Counted from the stretch's first letter, positions 1-7,792 are shown. The stretch: 64,000 nucleotides of DNA from Hyphomonadaceae bacterium (GCA_024743315.1 JANSWU010000002.1:186001-250000), one strand, 5' to 3'. Numbers and translations are program-made. Notes: generated by a model from the letters alone, not told the origin.

Positions 1-1
1 G

Positions 2-475
2 CCCACGGGCTGTGTGATCCTCGCCAAGCGCGCGCTCGGCGAAGATCTGTCCGGAAAGCATGTTGTGGTGATTGGCCGGTCTATCCTCGTCGGCAAGCCT
101 GCGGCGCTACTCTTCCTGGCGGAGAATTGCACGATTTCGATTGCGCATTCGCGCACGGCGGACTTACCGGCCCTGTGCCGAGAGGCAGATATTCTCGTGC
201 CGGCCGTGGGCCGCCCGGAAATGGTCAAGGGCGATTGGCTGAAGCCCGGCGCTTGCGTGATCGATGTTGGCATCAACCGGGTGCCGGCGCCGGAAAAAGG
301 CGAGGGCAAGACCAAATTGGTGGGTGACGCGGATTTTGACAGCTGTTCAGAGGTGGCTGGATCGATCACGCCGGTGCCGGGTGGGGTCGGACCGATGACC
401 ATTGCCTGCCTGTTGCGAAACACCGTCCTCGCGGCGTGTGCGCGGCGCGGTTGGGACGCACCGGACGGCTTGTGA
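2..475 (+). CDS. folD: Bifunctional methylenetetrahydrofolate dehydrogenase/cyclohydrolase FolD, C-terminal part
   Basis: FolD interconverts 5,10-methylene-, methenyl- and 10-formyl-tetrahydrofolate in the cytosol. The reading frame is open from base 2 ([11 protein letters not shown]) and runs off the left edge, so only the last 157 or so of the usual ~290 residues are here. The NADP-binding Rossmann part is clear: [13 protein letters not shown] is the family GRSxxVGxP loop, followed by the AHSRT strand, the DVGINR motif and the C-terminal [10 protein letters not shown] signature. The GTG at 14 in the ORF track is internal. The stop overlaps the start of the HNH gene (GTGA). Identification is firm. 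Confidence 0.95.
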   Translation, partial: PTGCVILAKRALGEDLSGKHVVVIGRSILVGKPAALLFLAENCTISIAHSRTADLPALCREADILVPAVGRPEMVKGDWLKPGACVIDVGINRVPAPEKGEGKTKLVGDADFDSCSEVAGSITPVPGGVGPMTIACLLRNTVLAACARRGWDAPDGL

Positions 476-723
476 GCCAATCCTACCAACTCTCAACCGG
501 CGCGCTGACGCAAACGCTCTGGCATGCCCAGAGTGGGAAATGTGCCCTCTGCGGTCGACCCATGCTGCGCAATCGTTTTGAAGCTCCGCATGCACAGGTC
601 TGGGCCAAATCTCGGGCCACGCTGGATCATATCCAGCCGCGCTCGAAGGGCGGAGCAGATACGGTCGAGAACTTGCAGCTGGCGCATGCGCGCTGCAACA
701 AGATCAAAGGCAATCAGATCTAG
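472..723 (+). CDS. Small HNH endonuclease domain protein
   Basis: This 83-residue protein is a minimal HNH nuclease. It has a CALC zinc knuckle, then [11 protein letters not shown] holding the DH of the metal-binding ββα fold, and [14 protein letters not shown] with the conserved Asn and second Cys/His elements. Proteins of this type nick or cut DNA, but whether this one serves repair, defence or housekeeping cannot be read from the sequence. I chose GTG 472 because it overlaps the folD stop as GTGA, suggesting translational coupling. An upstream in-frame GTG at 436 would lie inside folD. Its stop abuts the stop of convergent cysE. Confidence 0.8.
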   Translation: MSQSYQLSTGALTQTLWHAQSGKCALCGRPMLRNRFEAPHAQVWAKSRATLDHIQPRSKGGADTVENLQLAHARCNKIKGNQI

Positions 724-1533
724 CTATTTGGCAATCTCGTCAGGGATCGCCTGATCCATGCTGCGGGCAGGCTCGCAACACGGGCCGCCCACTTGCTTGG
801 CGGGGACGCCCGCGACGGTGCATTGCGGCGGCACATCTTTCAGGACCACTGAGCCAGCGGCCACTTTGGCCTCGTCGCCGATGCGGATATTGCCGAGCAC
901 TTTTGCGCCAACTGAGAGCAGGACACCCTTGCCAATTTTTGGATGCCGGTCGCCAATCTCTTTGCCGGTGCCGCCCAAGGTCACGCCATGCAGAAGCGAG
1001 CAATTGTCTCCGACCACAGCGGTTTCACCAATGGTGATGTCGGTTGCGTGGTCGAGCATGACGCCCTGACCCATAGTTGCGGCTGGATGAATGTCGACAG
1101 CAAACAGTTCGCTGGCGCGCGACTGGAAATGAAACGCGAGGGTTTCGCGGCCCTGCTTCCACAAATGATTGGCCACGCGGTGGGTCTGCAAGGCAAGGAA
1201 GCCTTTGAAGAACAGGAAGGGCTGCAACATGCCGCGGCAGGCAGGGTCGCGCTCAAGCGTCGCCTGCATGTCAGCTTCGGCCGCTTCGACCAAAGCGTGA
1301 TTGGCATCATAAGCATTCGCAATGACCTGCCGAACTTGTTGCGCGCCCATTTCAGGCCCGGCCAGCTTTTCCGCCAAGTGAAAGGCGAGGGCCTGGCAGA
1401 TGGTTTCGTGGCTCAAAATCGCGGCATCAATATAGCTCGCCATAGTCGGCTCATCGGCAGCCGCTGCGCGGGCTTCAAAGCGCAAGCGCGTCCAAACCGG
1501 TGGGGGCGCTCCGATATCGGGATTATAGTCCAT
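724..1533 (-). CDS. cysE: Serine O-acetyltransferase CysE
   Basis: CysE transfers acetyl from acetyl-CoA to L-serine, giving O-acetylserine for cysteine synthesis. The 269 residues match the family length. The N-terminal helical domain contains FKGFLALQTHRVANHLW. The left-handed β-helix follows with hexapeptide repeats including DIHPAATMGQG, the catalytic region MLDHATDI and HGVTLGGTGK, and the VAGVPAK turn. The tail (GGPCCEPARSMDQ) is where cysteine feedback and complex formation with CysK usually map. It lies downstream of the PilZ gene on the same strand, separated by 75 bases. Identification is firm. Confidence 0.95.
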   Translation of the reverse strand: MDYNPDIGAPPPVWTRLRFEARAAAADEPTMASYIDAAILSHETICQALAFHLAEKLAGPEMGAQQVRQVIANAYDANHALVEAAEADMQATLERDPACRGMLQPFLFFKGFLALQTHRVANHLWKQGRETLAFHFQSRASELFAVDIHPAATMGQGVMLDHATDITIGETAVVGDNCSLLHGVTLGGTGKEIGDRHPKIGKGVLLSVGAKVLGNIRIGDEAKVAAGSVVLKDVPPQCTVAGVPAKQVGGPCCEPARSMDQAIPDEIAK

Positions 1534-1550
1534 GAGCCGGGTCCTCCCTT

Positions 1551-1582
1551 CGGCGTCTCCCGTAAATGGAGCCCTAACGCCG
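1551..1582 (-). other. Stem-loop between PilZ gene and cysE
   Basis: Arms CGGCGT and ACGCCG enclose an inner CTCC/GGAG pairing, giving a compact stem 20 bases upstream of cysE. No U-tract follows, so it is not an intrinsic terminator. It could be an mRNA leader structure or chance. Confidence 0.3.
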
Positions 1583-1608
1583 AGACTTCAAGTCAAACCT
1601 TGGTGAAG

Positions 1609-2205
1609 TTAGTTTTTCTTAGGATGCAGAAAGCGGATCGCAAACTCGCCGGTGACCGCCCGAACCACTTCGCCGCGCAGCGATCCAACGCGGACATGCT
1701 CGCCAACGATCGGAACCGGGCCATCAAACTCAAACGCCGCGCCGGTGAGCGAAATATCGATCACCCGGCATTGGATTTTGGTTCCATTGGTGCGGGTAAC
1801 CAGGGCGGGCCCACCGGCGGCCTTGCGCGGGGCCGAGCGTTCATCTTCGAGATTGTATTTCTTGTGATTGAGCAGCCAGACCAGCCGGTCCGCGAGTTTG
1901 TCTTTCTTGTGCTGCGGCGTCAGGAATCTCACCGCAAAGCCGTCGTCGGTGATCCGCGTGACTTTCGACGCCACTCGCCCGAGATCATCAAAATAGCAAA
2001 CGATGTCGGTGCCAATTTCCGGGATTGCAACGGCTTCGAGGCGCGCACCGCCGCAGGAAATGTCCACCGTCAAAAACGTGTGGTCCGCGCCCTTATGCAA
2101 AAAACGCCCGTTCAGGCGAAGCGCCACGCGATGATGGCGTCGGCGATCTGGTTTTGACCGAGTATAGGGAGATGAGGCGACTGCTTTTTGAACGGGCAGA
2201 CTCAT
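1609..2205 (-). CDS. Double PilZ domain protein
   Basis: PilZ domains bind cyclic di-GMP. The first copy (about residues 20-100) keeps both halves of the ligand motif: the RRRHHR arginine cluster and DISCGGARLE (D/NxSxxG). The second copy (about 110-195) keeps DISLTGAAFEF but has no clear RxxxR, so it may not bind ligand by itself. No membrane segment is seen, so the protein is likely a cytosolic effector. I chose ATG 2205 (MSLPVQKAV, 198 aa) rather than the track start at 2274 because GAGAG lies 7 bases upstream and the extra N-terminus looks non-native. It is divergent from the GMC oxidoreductase gene. Confidence 0.85.
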   Translation of the reverse strand: MSLPVQKAVASSPYTRSKPDRRRHHRVALRLNGRFLHKGADHTFLTVDISCGGARLEAVAIPEIGTDIVCYFDDLGRVASKVTRITDDGFAVRFLTPQHKKDKLADRLVWLLNHKKYNLEDERSAPRKAAGGPALVTRTNGTKIQCRVIDISLTGAAFEFDGPVPIVGEHVRVGSLRGEVVRAVTGEFAIRFLHPKKN

Positions 2206-2249
2206 ATCGGCTCTCAAAGACGTGCGACGCAACGCACAAGGGACTCGCG

Positions 2250-2278
2250 TTGACAATAGGCAGCTTGGGTTCACAAAT
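2250..2278 (+). promoter_or_regulatory. Putative sigma70-type promoter of the GMC gene
   Basis: A perfect TTGACA (2250-2255) is followed after 17 bases by ACAAAT (2273-2278), a weak -10. It points at the GMC oxidoreductase start at 2342. A palindrome lies just downstream at 2298-2313. Confidence 0.5.
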
Positions 2279-2297
2279 GGTTGATAATTCAGCGATC

Positions 2298-2313
2298 CTG
2301 TCAGTATTGACAG
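2298..2313. promoter_or_regulatory. CTGTCA-gtat-TGACAG palindrome, candidate operator
   Basis: Six-base arms form a perfect inverted repeat with a 4-base centre, about 28 bases before the GMC ATG and just downstream of the putative promoter. The position suits a repressor site. No regulator gene is adjacent. Confidence 0.45.
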
Positions 2314-2341
2314 CGAATAGACTTGGACCGGGGAAGATTAT

Positions 2342-3985
2342 ATGGCCCAGAAAAAAGGGTTTGATTACATCATTGTAGGCGCCGGTAGCGCGGGCTGTGT
2401 CCTGGCCAATCGCCTGAGTGAAGACCCAAATATCTCAGTTTGCTTGATCGAAGCAGGCAAGAAGGACACTTCGCTTCTGATTCGCATGCCAGCCGGTGTC
2501 GGGGGCCTGATCAAGCAAGAGAATGCGCAAAACTGGGGGTTCTGGACAAAACCGCAAGCGCATATGGATGGCCGTAAACTCTACTGGCCGCGCGGGCGCG
2601 GCTGGGGCGGATCCTCCTCGATCAATGGCATGATCTACATTCGCGGCCATGCGCGCGATTATGATCAATGGCGCCAGACTGGCCTTACCGGCTGGGGCTT
2701 TTCAGATGTGCTGCCATATTTCCGCAAGTCCGAGGCGTATGAAGGTGGCGCCAATGAATTTCATGGCGGCGAGGGACCTTTGCATGTCAGCGAAAGCCCG
2801 TTGCAAGACAGCCTTTATGAGCTGTTTGTCAAAGCCGGGGTTGAAGCGGGATACAAGCAGACCAGCGATTTCAACGGACCCCAACAAGAAGGTTTTGGGC
2901 CATATCAGAGAACTATTCGCGAAGGTGAGCGCTGGAGTGCATCCTTCGCCTATTTGCGACCGATCGAAAAAGAACGCTCAAACCTGACCATTCTTTCCAC
3001 GGCCCTGGTCTCGAAAGTCGTGTTTCGTGGTGGCAAAGCCTATGGCGTTGAAGTCGTTGCAAAAAAAGGCGCTCAGCCAGAAACCATCCATGCTGAGCAG
3101 GAAGTGATCCTGTGCGCGGGCGCCGTGCAATCGCCGCAAATCCTGCAGCTGTCCGGCATCGGCCCGGCGGATGAGATCCGAAAACTCGGGGTGACCAGTG
3201 TGGTCGATAGCAAGAATGTCGGCGCCAATTTGCAGGACCATCTCGATGTTACCGTCATTCACGAGATGACCCAGAAAGCGTCCGCCTATTCAAAGCAATC
3301 AGGTCTGAAAAAATACGCGGTCGCGATCAAATATCTGATGACCAAGGAAGGCCCGGGCGCGGATAATTTCCTGCAGGCCGGGGCATTCTTGAAGTCGCGT
3401 GAGGGGCTGGATCGTCCGGACCTGCAATTGCATCTGGTCAATGCGATGATGCGCGATCATGGCAATTACGATTACAAGCGGGATGGTTTCACCATTCACT
3501 CGTGCCAGTTGCGGCCCGAAAGCCGCGGCACGGTGATGATCCAAAGCGATGATCCGTTTGAGCACCCAGCTATCGACCCCAACTATCTCGCTACAGAAAC
3601 CGACCGCATTACGATGCGGGAATCCGTCAAGATGATGCGCGAGATTGCCGGTCAGGACGCGCTCAGCCCGTTACGCGGCAATGAGGCCTTACCGGGTCAG
3701 GCGGTGCAGACGGATGAGCAGATTGATGCCTATATCCGGACCTATGGAGAGACCATCTATCACCCGGTCGGCACGGTTGCGATGGGCATCCATGATGAAG
3801 ATCCAGTCGATGGCGATCTGCGCGTGCGCGGCGTCGATGGATTACGGGTCGTCGACGCGTCAGTCATGCCAACGCTAATTGGCGGCAATACCAATGCGCC
3901 GACCATCATGGTCGCGGAAAAGGCCGCTGACATGATCCGTGGGATCGCACCGCCCGTGCCGGCAGAGGTCGAAATCGCGGCCTAA
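2342..3985 (+). CDS. GMC-family FAD oxidoreductase (choline/alcohol dehydrogenase-like)
   Basis: Glucose-methanol-choline enzymes oxidise alcohols with FAD. The 547 residues begin with the dinucleotide loop IIVGAGSAGCVLA. GMC signature 1 is seen as WGGSSSINGMIYIRG and signature 2 as GAVQSPQILQLSGIGP. The C-terminal active-site histidine is in YHPVGTVAMG, followed by a conserved GGNTNAP. There is no signal peptide. The closest functional classes are choline dehydrogenase (BetA) and the AlkJ-type alcohol dehydrogenases; with no bet or alk genes nearby the substrate is undetermined. GGGGAAG precedes the ATG. The stop overlaps the convergent GYF-like gene by 4 bases. Confidence 0.9.
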   Translation: MAQKKGFDYIIVGAGSAGCVLANRLSEDPNISVCLIEAGKKDTSLLIRMPAGVGGLIKQENAQNWGFWTKPQAHMDGRKLYWPRGRGWGGSSSINGMIYIRGHARDYDQWRQTGLTGWGFSDVLPYFRKSEAYEGGANEFHGGEGPLHVSESPLQDSLYELFVKAGVEAGYKQTSDFNGPQQEGFGPYQRTIREGERWSASFAYLRPIEKERSNLTILSTALVSKVVFRGGKAYGVEVVAKKGAQPETIHAEQEVILCAGAVQSPQILQLSGIGPADEIRKLGVTSVVDSKNVGANLQDHLDVTVIHEMTQKASAYSKQSGLKKYAVAIKYLMTKEGPGADNFLQAGAFLKSREGLDRPDLQLHLVNAMMRDHGNYDYKRDGFTIHSCQLRPESRGTVMIQSDDPFEHPAIDPNYLATETDRITMRESVKMMREIAGQDALSPLRGNEALPGQAVQTDEQIDAYIRTYGETIYHPVGTVAMGIHDEDPVDGDLRVRGVDGLRVVDASVMPTLIGGNTNAPTIMVAEKAADMIRGIAPPVPAEVEIAA

Positions 3986-4512
3986 GCGTCGCGTTTCCAG
4001 ACCGCATTGGCGAAATCATTGGCGTCCGGGCTGAGCCCCATCCAGGCCAAGCGCCCGGAAGACGCATTGACGATGACGAAACGGCCGCGCTCGGCCAACA
4101 CGGTCGAAAGGTCCTCGCGCAAGCGTTTGATGGGCATCACGCTGTGCAAGATGAAACAGCCCGGCATCAATTCAGCGAACCGCCCGGCTTTATTAAGCAC
4201 GGCGATTGCAGCGCGGCGGCCATCACCATCGGATTGAAGCGTAATCAAAAAATTCGCGGCCTGTTCGGTCGGCGCCACTGCAATTGGCGTGGTGTAGCCA
4301 GGAATGAGGCTGCGCAGCTCTTTGTGCTCAAAGGCGGATAGGAATGCACCGCCATCACCTGACGCGACTTTTGATGTGTCCAAAAGTCGGCCTTCCTCAG
4401 CGAACACTTTCATCTGGCCAAGCGTATAGGGGCCATAAACCGCGCCATCGACCATGACTCGCCAGATGGGCGGATCAATCGCGGAAAGATCTAAGGCGTT
4501 TCTATCAACCAT
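3982..4512 (-). CDS. GYF_2/DUF4339-like domain protein of unknown function
   Basis: The N-terminal part of this 176-residue protein (about 15-70) reads IWRVMVDGAVYGPYTLGQMK, like the short GYF_2 (DUF4339) domain in which a tryptophan, a GPYT turn and a following helix form a small interaction module. The remaining ~100 residues (FLITLQSDGDGRRAAIAVLN, FVIVNASSGRLAWMGLSPDA) contain α/β secondary structure that I do not recognise. No signal peptide or membrane span is evident, so it is probably cytosolic. It converges on the GMC gene with a 4-base overlap. The domain call is by pattern only. Confidence 0.65.
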   Translation of the reverse strand: MVDRNALDLSAIDPPIWRVMVDGAVYGPYTLGQMKVFAEEGRLLDTSKVASGDGGAFLSAFEHKELRSLIPGYTTPIAVAPTEQAANFLITLQSDGDGRRAAIAVLNKAGRFAELMPGCFILHSVMPIKRLREDLSTVLAERGRFVIVNASSGRLAWMGLSPDANDFANAVWKRDA

Positions 4513-4584
4513 GTCGCCACGTCATCCTTGATTCGACTTAACGAAGTCATAGCCTAGCGCGAAATGATGAACAGGGAGGTCACA

Positions 4585-5364
4585 ATGATCGAAAGTGAAT
4601 TTGTAAACACCAAAGTCGACGGCAATATCCTGATTGTCGAGATCAACCGACCGGAAAAGATGAATGCGCTTCATCCCCCCGCCAATCGCGACCTTGGGGA
4701 GATATTCGACAAGTTTGCTGCAGATAAGGATCTCTGGGTTGCGATTATTACCGGCGCCGGTGATCGGGCCTTTAGCGCTGGCAATGATTTGCGCTACCAG
4801 GCTGAAGGCGGCGAAATGTTCCCGGTTCCCAGCGGCTTTGGTGGCCTCACCAATCGCTATGACCTATTCAAGCCGGTGATTGCCGCGGTGAACGGCGTAG
4901 CCATGGGCGGCGGGTTCGAGATTGCGCTCGCCTGTGATCTCATCATTGCTTCGGATAATGCGCGGTTTGCGCTGCCAGAGCCGAAAGTCGGACTGGCGGC
5001 CTTGGCAGGCGGATTGCACCGCTTGCCGCGTCAGATCGGGCTCAAACGCGCCATGGGCATGATGCTCACCGGACGCCATGTCTTTGCCGAAGAGGGCAAG
5101 GAGCTTGGCTTCGTCAATGAAGTGGTGCCACAGGCCGAGCTGATGGATGCGGCGATGAAATGGGCCGGCATGATTACAGAGTGCTCACCAGCCTCGGTCC
5201 GCACGACGAAAGAAGTCGCGATGAAAGGCCTCGATACGGCGAATTTCCAGGACGCGTTTTGTCAGAAATACGAGGCGATTGGCCGAATGGTCAAAGGCCC
5301 TGATTTTATTGAAGGACCGTTGGCCTTCTCGCAAAAACGCAAGCCGAACTGGAGCGGCGAATAA
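4585..5364 (+). CDS. Enoyl-CoA hydratase/isomerase (crotonase) family, CaiD-like
   Basis: Crotonase-fold enzymes act on acyl-CoA thioesters, typically hydrating 2-enoyl-CoA in fatty acid or carnitine-type breakdown. The oxyanion-hole segment AFSAGNDL and the loop GVAMGGGFEIALACDL are present. Both catalytic glutamates of hydratases appear kept: the E in GGGFEIA and the E in ALPEPKVGL. The AALAGGLHRLPRQIG segment resembles carnitinyl-CoA dehydratase (CaiD). I moved the start from 4564 to ATG 4585 because the strong AGGGAGGT ribosome site lies between the two, giving 259 residues. It is a single-gene unit; substrate unknown. Confidence 0.88.
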   Translation: MIESEFVNTKVDGNILIVEINRPEKMNALHPPANRDLGEIFDKFAADKDLWVAIITGAGDRAFSAGNDLRYQAEGGEMFPVPSGFGGLTNRYDLFKPVIAAVNGVAMGGGFEIALACDLIIASDNARFALPEPKVGLAALAGGLHRLPRQIGLKRAMGMMLTGRHVFAEEGKELGFVNEVVPQAELMDAAMKWAGMITECSPASVRTTKEVAMKGLDTANFQDAFCQKYEAIGRMVKGPDFIEGPLAFSQKRKPNWSGE

Positions 5365-5436
5365 GACATTTGCGTTTTACGTGACCTCATCATCCCTCTA
5401 TGGTTTTGCTCATAAGACCATAAAGGGGTGAGCACT

Positions 5437-5769
5437 ATGTGGACCATTTTTCGATCGCTTTCGAATGCGTCGGCGAAGATTCTGGCAACGTTTTTCATGG
5501 TCATGGTATTGATCATGATCGGTGTTCTGTTCGTGCCAAGCCTGTTCAACGGGGTGAACGATTTCGCCAATTATCTCGCTAATCTCGACATGGTTCGAAA
5601 CCCGGATATTGGTGAACAGGGCGTCGCCGTCACGCGTGTATTCATCAATGAATCCTCGATTTTCGGGATCGTGATGACGTTGATTGCACGGATCTTTGTC
5701 GAGATCATCTGGTGGTGCAGCGGTCAGCTCTGGGCGATGGTCAATCCGCCTGAGGACAGCGCCGCCTAG
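5437..5769 (+). CDS. Small two-span membrane protein, unknown function
   Basis: The 110-residue protein has two hydrophobic segments, about residues 12-32 (ILATFFMVMVLIMIGVLFV) and 73-95 (IFGIVMTLIARIFVEIIWWC), joined by a roughly 40-residue loop. It is therefore probably an inner-membrane protein. I do not recognise a family. The start at ATG 5437 is chosen over GTG 5428 because AGGGGTGA sits at a suitable distance upstream. It lies alone between the crotonase and DUF3126 genes. Confidence 0.7.
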   Translation: MWTIFRSLSNASAKILATFFMVMVLIMIGVLFVPSLFNGVNDFANYLANLDMVRNPDIGEQGVAVTRVFINESSIFGIVMTLIARIFVEIIWWCSGQLWAMVNPPEDSAA

Positions 5770-5879
5770 GGTGCGAAATCACAGACAAATGCAGTCTTGG
5801 CTGAGGAATTCGCGCGCTTGAGGTTTGCACAGGGCGCGCAGCTCGTTATGTCCGACACAGATCGAATTAGGAGTGGACC

Positions 5880-6086
5880 ATGGGCCGCGAAGAAGTATTG
5901 CGCCTCGAAGCGTATTTGAAAGAGAAACTTAATCCGGGGCTGCGCCTGATTGCGCGCAAGGAGACCGATGATTCCGTCGAAGTCTATCTCGGCGCGGAAT
6001 TCCTCGCGGTTGTCTACAAGGATGTCGATGATGGCGAGACCAGCTACGCGCTGAATATGACGGTTCTGGCGGAAGATATCGGCTAA
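5880..6086 (+). CDS. DUF3126 family protein
   Basis: This 68-residue cytosolic protein matches the pattern of DUF3126, a small family I know from alphaproteobacteria. It begins EEVLRLEAYLKEKLNP and continues with SVEVYLGAEFLAVVYKD and the acidic DVDDGETSYALNMTVL stretch. Its function is unknown. TAGGAG before the ATG is a good ribosome site. The gene ends just ahead of a strong bidirectional terminator shared with phoH. The ~110 bases upstream hold no other gene. Confidence 0.85.
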   Translation: MGREEVLRLEAYLKEKLNPGLRLIARKETDDSVEVYLGAEFLAVVYKDVDDGETSYALNMTVLAEDIG

Positions 6087-6109
6087 GCTGGAAACGCCGC
6101 GAACAATAG

Positions 6110-6136
6110 AAAAGCCCCGGCACAACCGGGGCTTTT
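6110..6136. terminator. Bidirectional intrinsic terminator between DUF3126 gene and phoH
   Basis: AAAAGCCCCGG-cacaa-CCGGGGCTTTT is a perfect 11-base stem with a 5-base loop. It has A-rich and T-rich flanks on both strands, so it can serve the two convergent genes. Confidence 0.9.
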
Positions 6137-6154
6137 GTGTTTATTGAGGCGTGA

Positions 6155-6961
6155 CTAGAGAACGTCGAGCATCTCTGCGACCAGGGGGTGCCTGACCACG
6201 TCCTGGCCTTGCAAGCGAATGACCGAAGCGCCGCTCAGTTTTTCGAGCCGCTCCGCCGCCTTGCCGAGGCCGGACAGCTCCGGCAGCAAGTCACTCTGGG
6301 CCGGGTCGCCGGTGACAACCATGGTTGAGTGCCAGCCAAGCCGCGTCAGCAACATCTTGATCTGCGTATAGGTGCAGTTTTGCGCCTCATCGATAACCAC
6401 GAAGGCATTGTTCAGGGTTCGGCCGCGCATGAAGCCGATTGGGGCAATCTCGATCAGGCCTTCAGCCATCATGTGCTTGAGCTGTTGCGGGCTGAGTCGA
6501 TCAGAAAGCGCATCGTAAAGCGGGCGTAGATAAGGCGCGAGTTTGTCTTCCATAGCGCCCGGGAGAAAACCGATCTGTTCGCCCGCTTCGACGGCAGGAC
6601 GAGACAGAATGATCCGCGCGACTTTGCCTTTCTGCAGCGCCTCTACCGCTTTGCAGATCGCGAGATAGGTTTTGCCGGTGCCAGCTGGGCCAAGCGCGCA
6701 GACGAGTGATTTGTCTTCCAGCGCTTCAAGCAAGCGGGCCTGATTCTCCGAACGGGGTTTGACGGTTTTCTGATAGCGCTGATTGCGCGAGCCATGGGCC
6801 GGTGTCGGCCGTTTCGGTTTATCGGCATCGTCAGGATGCCAGTCATTTCCTCCAGGGATGGCATAGAGCTGTGTTTCGCGAGCAGCGCCATTTTCAAAAA
6901 AGTTCGAAGCATCGAAGGCGGCTTGAGCTTTCTGGCGTTTCGTGGCTGCGCGTTTACCCAT
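6155..6961 (-). CDS. phoH: PhoH family ATPase
   Basis: PhoH proteins are cytosolic P-loop NTPases related to the N-terminal part of superfamily 1 helicases; a role in RNA metabolism is suspected. The 268 residues carry a Walker A motif in LGPAGTGKTYLAICKA, Walker B in FVVIDEAQNCT, a sensor-like TGDPAQSDL, and the PhoH core segment GFLPGAMEDKLAPYLRPLYD. The N-terminal ~70 residues are basic and low in order (MGKRAATKRQKAQ). AGGAG lies upstream of the ATG. The gene has an unusual leader containing an intrinsic terminator hairpin (see 6994-7026) and an overlapping short reading frame, so regulation by attenuation is possible. Confidence 0.92.
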   Translation of the reverse strand: MGKRAATKRQKAQAAFDASNFFENGAARETQLYAIPGGNDWHPDDADKPKRPTPAHGSRNQRYQKTVKPRSENQARLLEALEDKSLVCALGPAGTGKTYLAICKAVEALQKGKVARIILSRPAVEAGEQIGFLPGAMEDKLAPYLRPLYDALSDRLSPQQLKHMMAEGLIEIAPIGFMRGRTLNNAFVVIDEAQNCTYTQIKMLLTRLGWHSTMVVTGDPAQSDLLPELSGLGKAAERLEKLSGASVIRLQGQDVVRHPLVAEMLDVL

Positions 6962-7115
6962 GAGGATCTCCTTGTGAGGCTGAAGTTTGGGCAGAAAAAA
7001 ACCGCCGAGCCAAAGGCTGGGCGGTTGGTGAATCAGCAGGGCGGGACAGGGCGTCCGGACCGGAATGTTCGTTCCTGGTCGGTGGTGGTGTTTGCAAGCC
7101 TGGTCGATGGACCAT
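6954..7115 (-). CDS. Possible 53-residue phoH leader peptide (MVHRPGLQTPPPT...)
   Basis: An ATG 10 bases after GGGAGG opens a 53-codon frame, too short for the ORF track. It reads through the terminator hairpin and stops within codons 2-3 of phoH in a different frame. The peptide holds a PPP run (LQTPPPTR), the kind of motif at which ribosomes stall without EF-P. A translated leader overlapping a terminator is the usual layout of attenuation control. Its composition (rich in P, S, A, R) gives no other sign of selection, so it may be chance. Confidence 0.3.
   Translation of the reverse strand: MVHRPGLQTPPPTRNEHSGPDALSRPADSPTAQPLARRFFSAQTSASQGDPHG
6994..7026 (-). terminator. Intrinsic terminator in the phoH 5' leader
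   Basis: On the minus strand AACCGCC-c-AGCC-ttt-GGCT-c-GGCGGTT folds into an 11-base-pair stem with one internal mismatch and is followed directly by a run of seven T. It ends about 33 bases before the phoH ATG. No annotated minus-strand gene lies upstream of it; the next gene (7219) is on the plus strand. It must therefore end a short RNA or attenuate phoH. Confidence 0.75.
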
Positions 7116-7140
7116 CAGCAATCTGCCTCCCGAATCTCTA
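6994..7140 (-). ncRNA. Candidate small RNA or attenuator leader upstream of phoH
   Basis: The minus-strand stretch ending at the terminator has further structure: GGTC-catc-GACC, then GACC(a)GGAA-cgaaca-TTCCGGTC, then the terminator stem. Together these look like a ~100-150 nt structured transcript. The 5' end is not determinable; 7140 is a rough bound below possible promoter elements (TTAACC and an A/T-rich stretch). It could be a free small RNA or the cis-acting leader of phoH. I do not recognise an Rfam family. Confidence 0.38.
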
Positions 7141-7218
7141 TCTTGAATTACACACTAAGAGGGTTAACCGAGTGTGACAGTGATAATCCGCAGGCGAAAC
7201 AAATGATGGGAGACTGGT

Positions 7219-7752
7219 ATGGCATTGTACGACTTTGACGGGGTTTGCCCAACAATTCCGCAATCTGGAAATTATTGGGTGGCCGAGAATGCCACTGTGC
7301 TTGGCAATGTGATTCTCAAGGAAAATGCCTCGGTCTGGTTCAACGCTGTTTTGCGCGGTGACAACGACCCGATCACGGTTGGCGAGAATTCCAATGTCCA
7401 GGATGGTAGCGTCTTACACACCGATATTGGGTGCCCTCTAAACATCGGAAAAGACGTCACGATCGGGCATATGGCGATGCTGCATGGTTGTACGATTGGC
7501 GATGAGACGCTGATCGGAATTGGCGCGACTGTCCTTAACCGAGCTGTTATCGGCAAGAATTGCATTATCGGTGCCCACGCTTTGATCCCGGAGGGCAAAG
7601 TGATTCCCGACAATTCGCTGGTCATGGGGGCGCCAGGCAAAGTTGTGAAGGAATTGCGCGAAGACCAAGTCATGCTGATCAAAGGCTCAGCCCAGGTCTA
7701 TGTCGACAATTGGAAACGCTTCAAAGCCGGGCTGAAACGAATCAAGGGGTAA
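7219..7752 (+). CDS. Gamma-carbonic anhydrase-like hexapeptide protein
   Basis: The 177-residue protein is a left-handed β-helix of the γ-CA/YrdA/PaaY group. It starts [11 protein letters not shown] and passes through [20 protein letters not shown]. Three zinc-type histidines are visible in [14 protein letters not shown] and the H of that same run, matching the His triad at the trimer interface. An RGD-N turn (VLRGDNDPI) and QDGSVLH are typical. Members act as carbonic anhydrase or bind metal with unknown reaction. The start is supported by GGGAGA upstream. A strong hairpin follows the stop. Confidence 0.88.
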   Translation: MALYDFDGVCPTIPQSGNYWVAENATVLGNVILKENASVWFNAVLRGDNDPITVGENSNVQDGSVLHTDIGCPLNIGKDVTIGHMAMLHGCTIGDETLIGIGATVLNRAVIGKNCIIGAHALIPEGKVIPDNSLVMGAPGKVVKELREDQVMLIKGSAQVYVDNWKRFKAGLKRIKG

Positions 7753-7755
7753 AAG

Positions 7756-7784
7756 ATAAGGGCGGCTCCGGAGGCCGCCCTTAT
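7756..7784. terminator. Bidirectional terminator between γ-CA and S9 peptidase genes
   Basis: ATAAGGGCGGC-tccggag-GCCGCCCTTAT forms an 11-base perfect stem between two convergent genes. The T-rich flanks are short, so one or both directions may be weak. Confidence 0.75.
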
Positions 7785-7792
7785 AAAAGTGC

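Noticed and set aside
943-2157. 404-aa plus-strand ORF antisense to cysE and the PilZ gene
   Set aside because: The minus-strand genes have clear families; this frame has no motif, and long antisense frames are common at this GC content.
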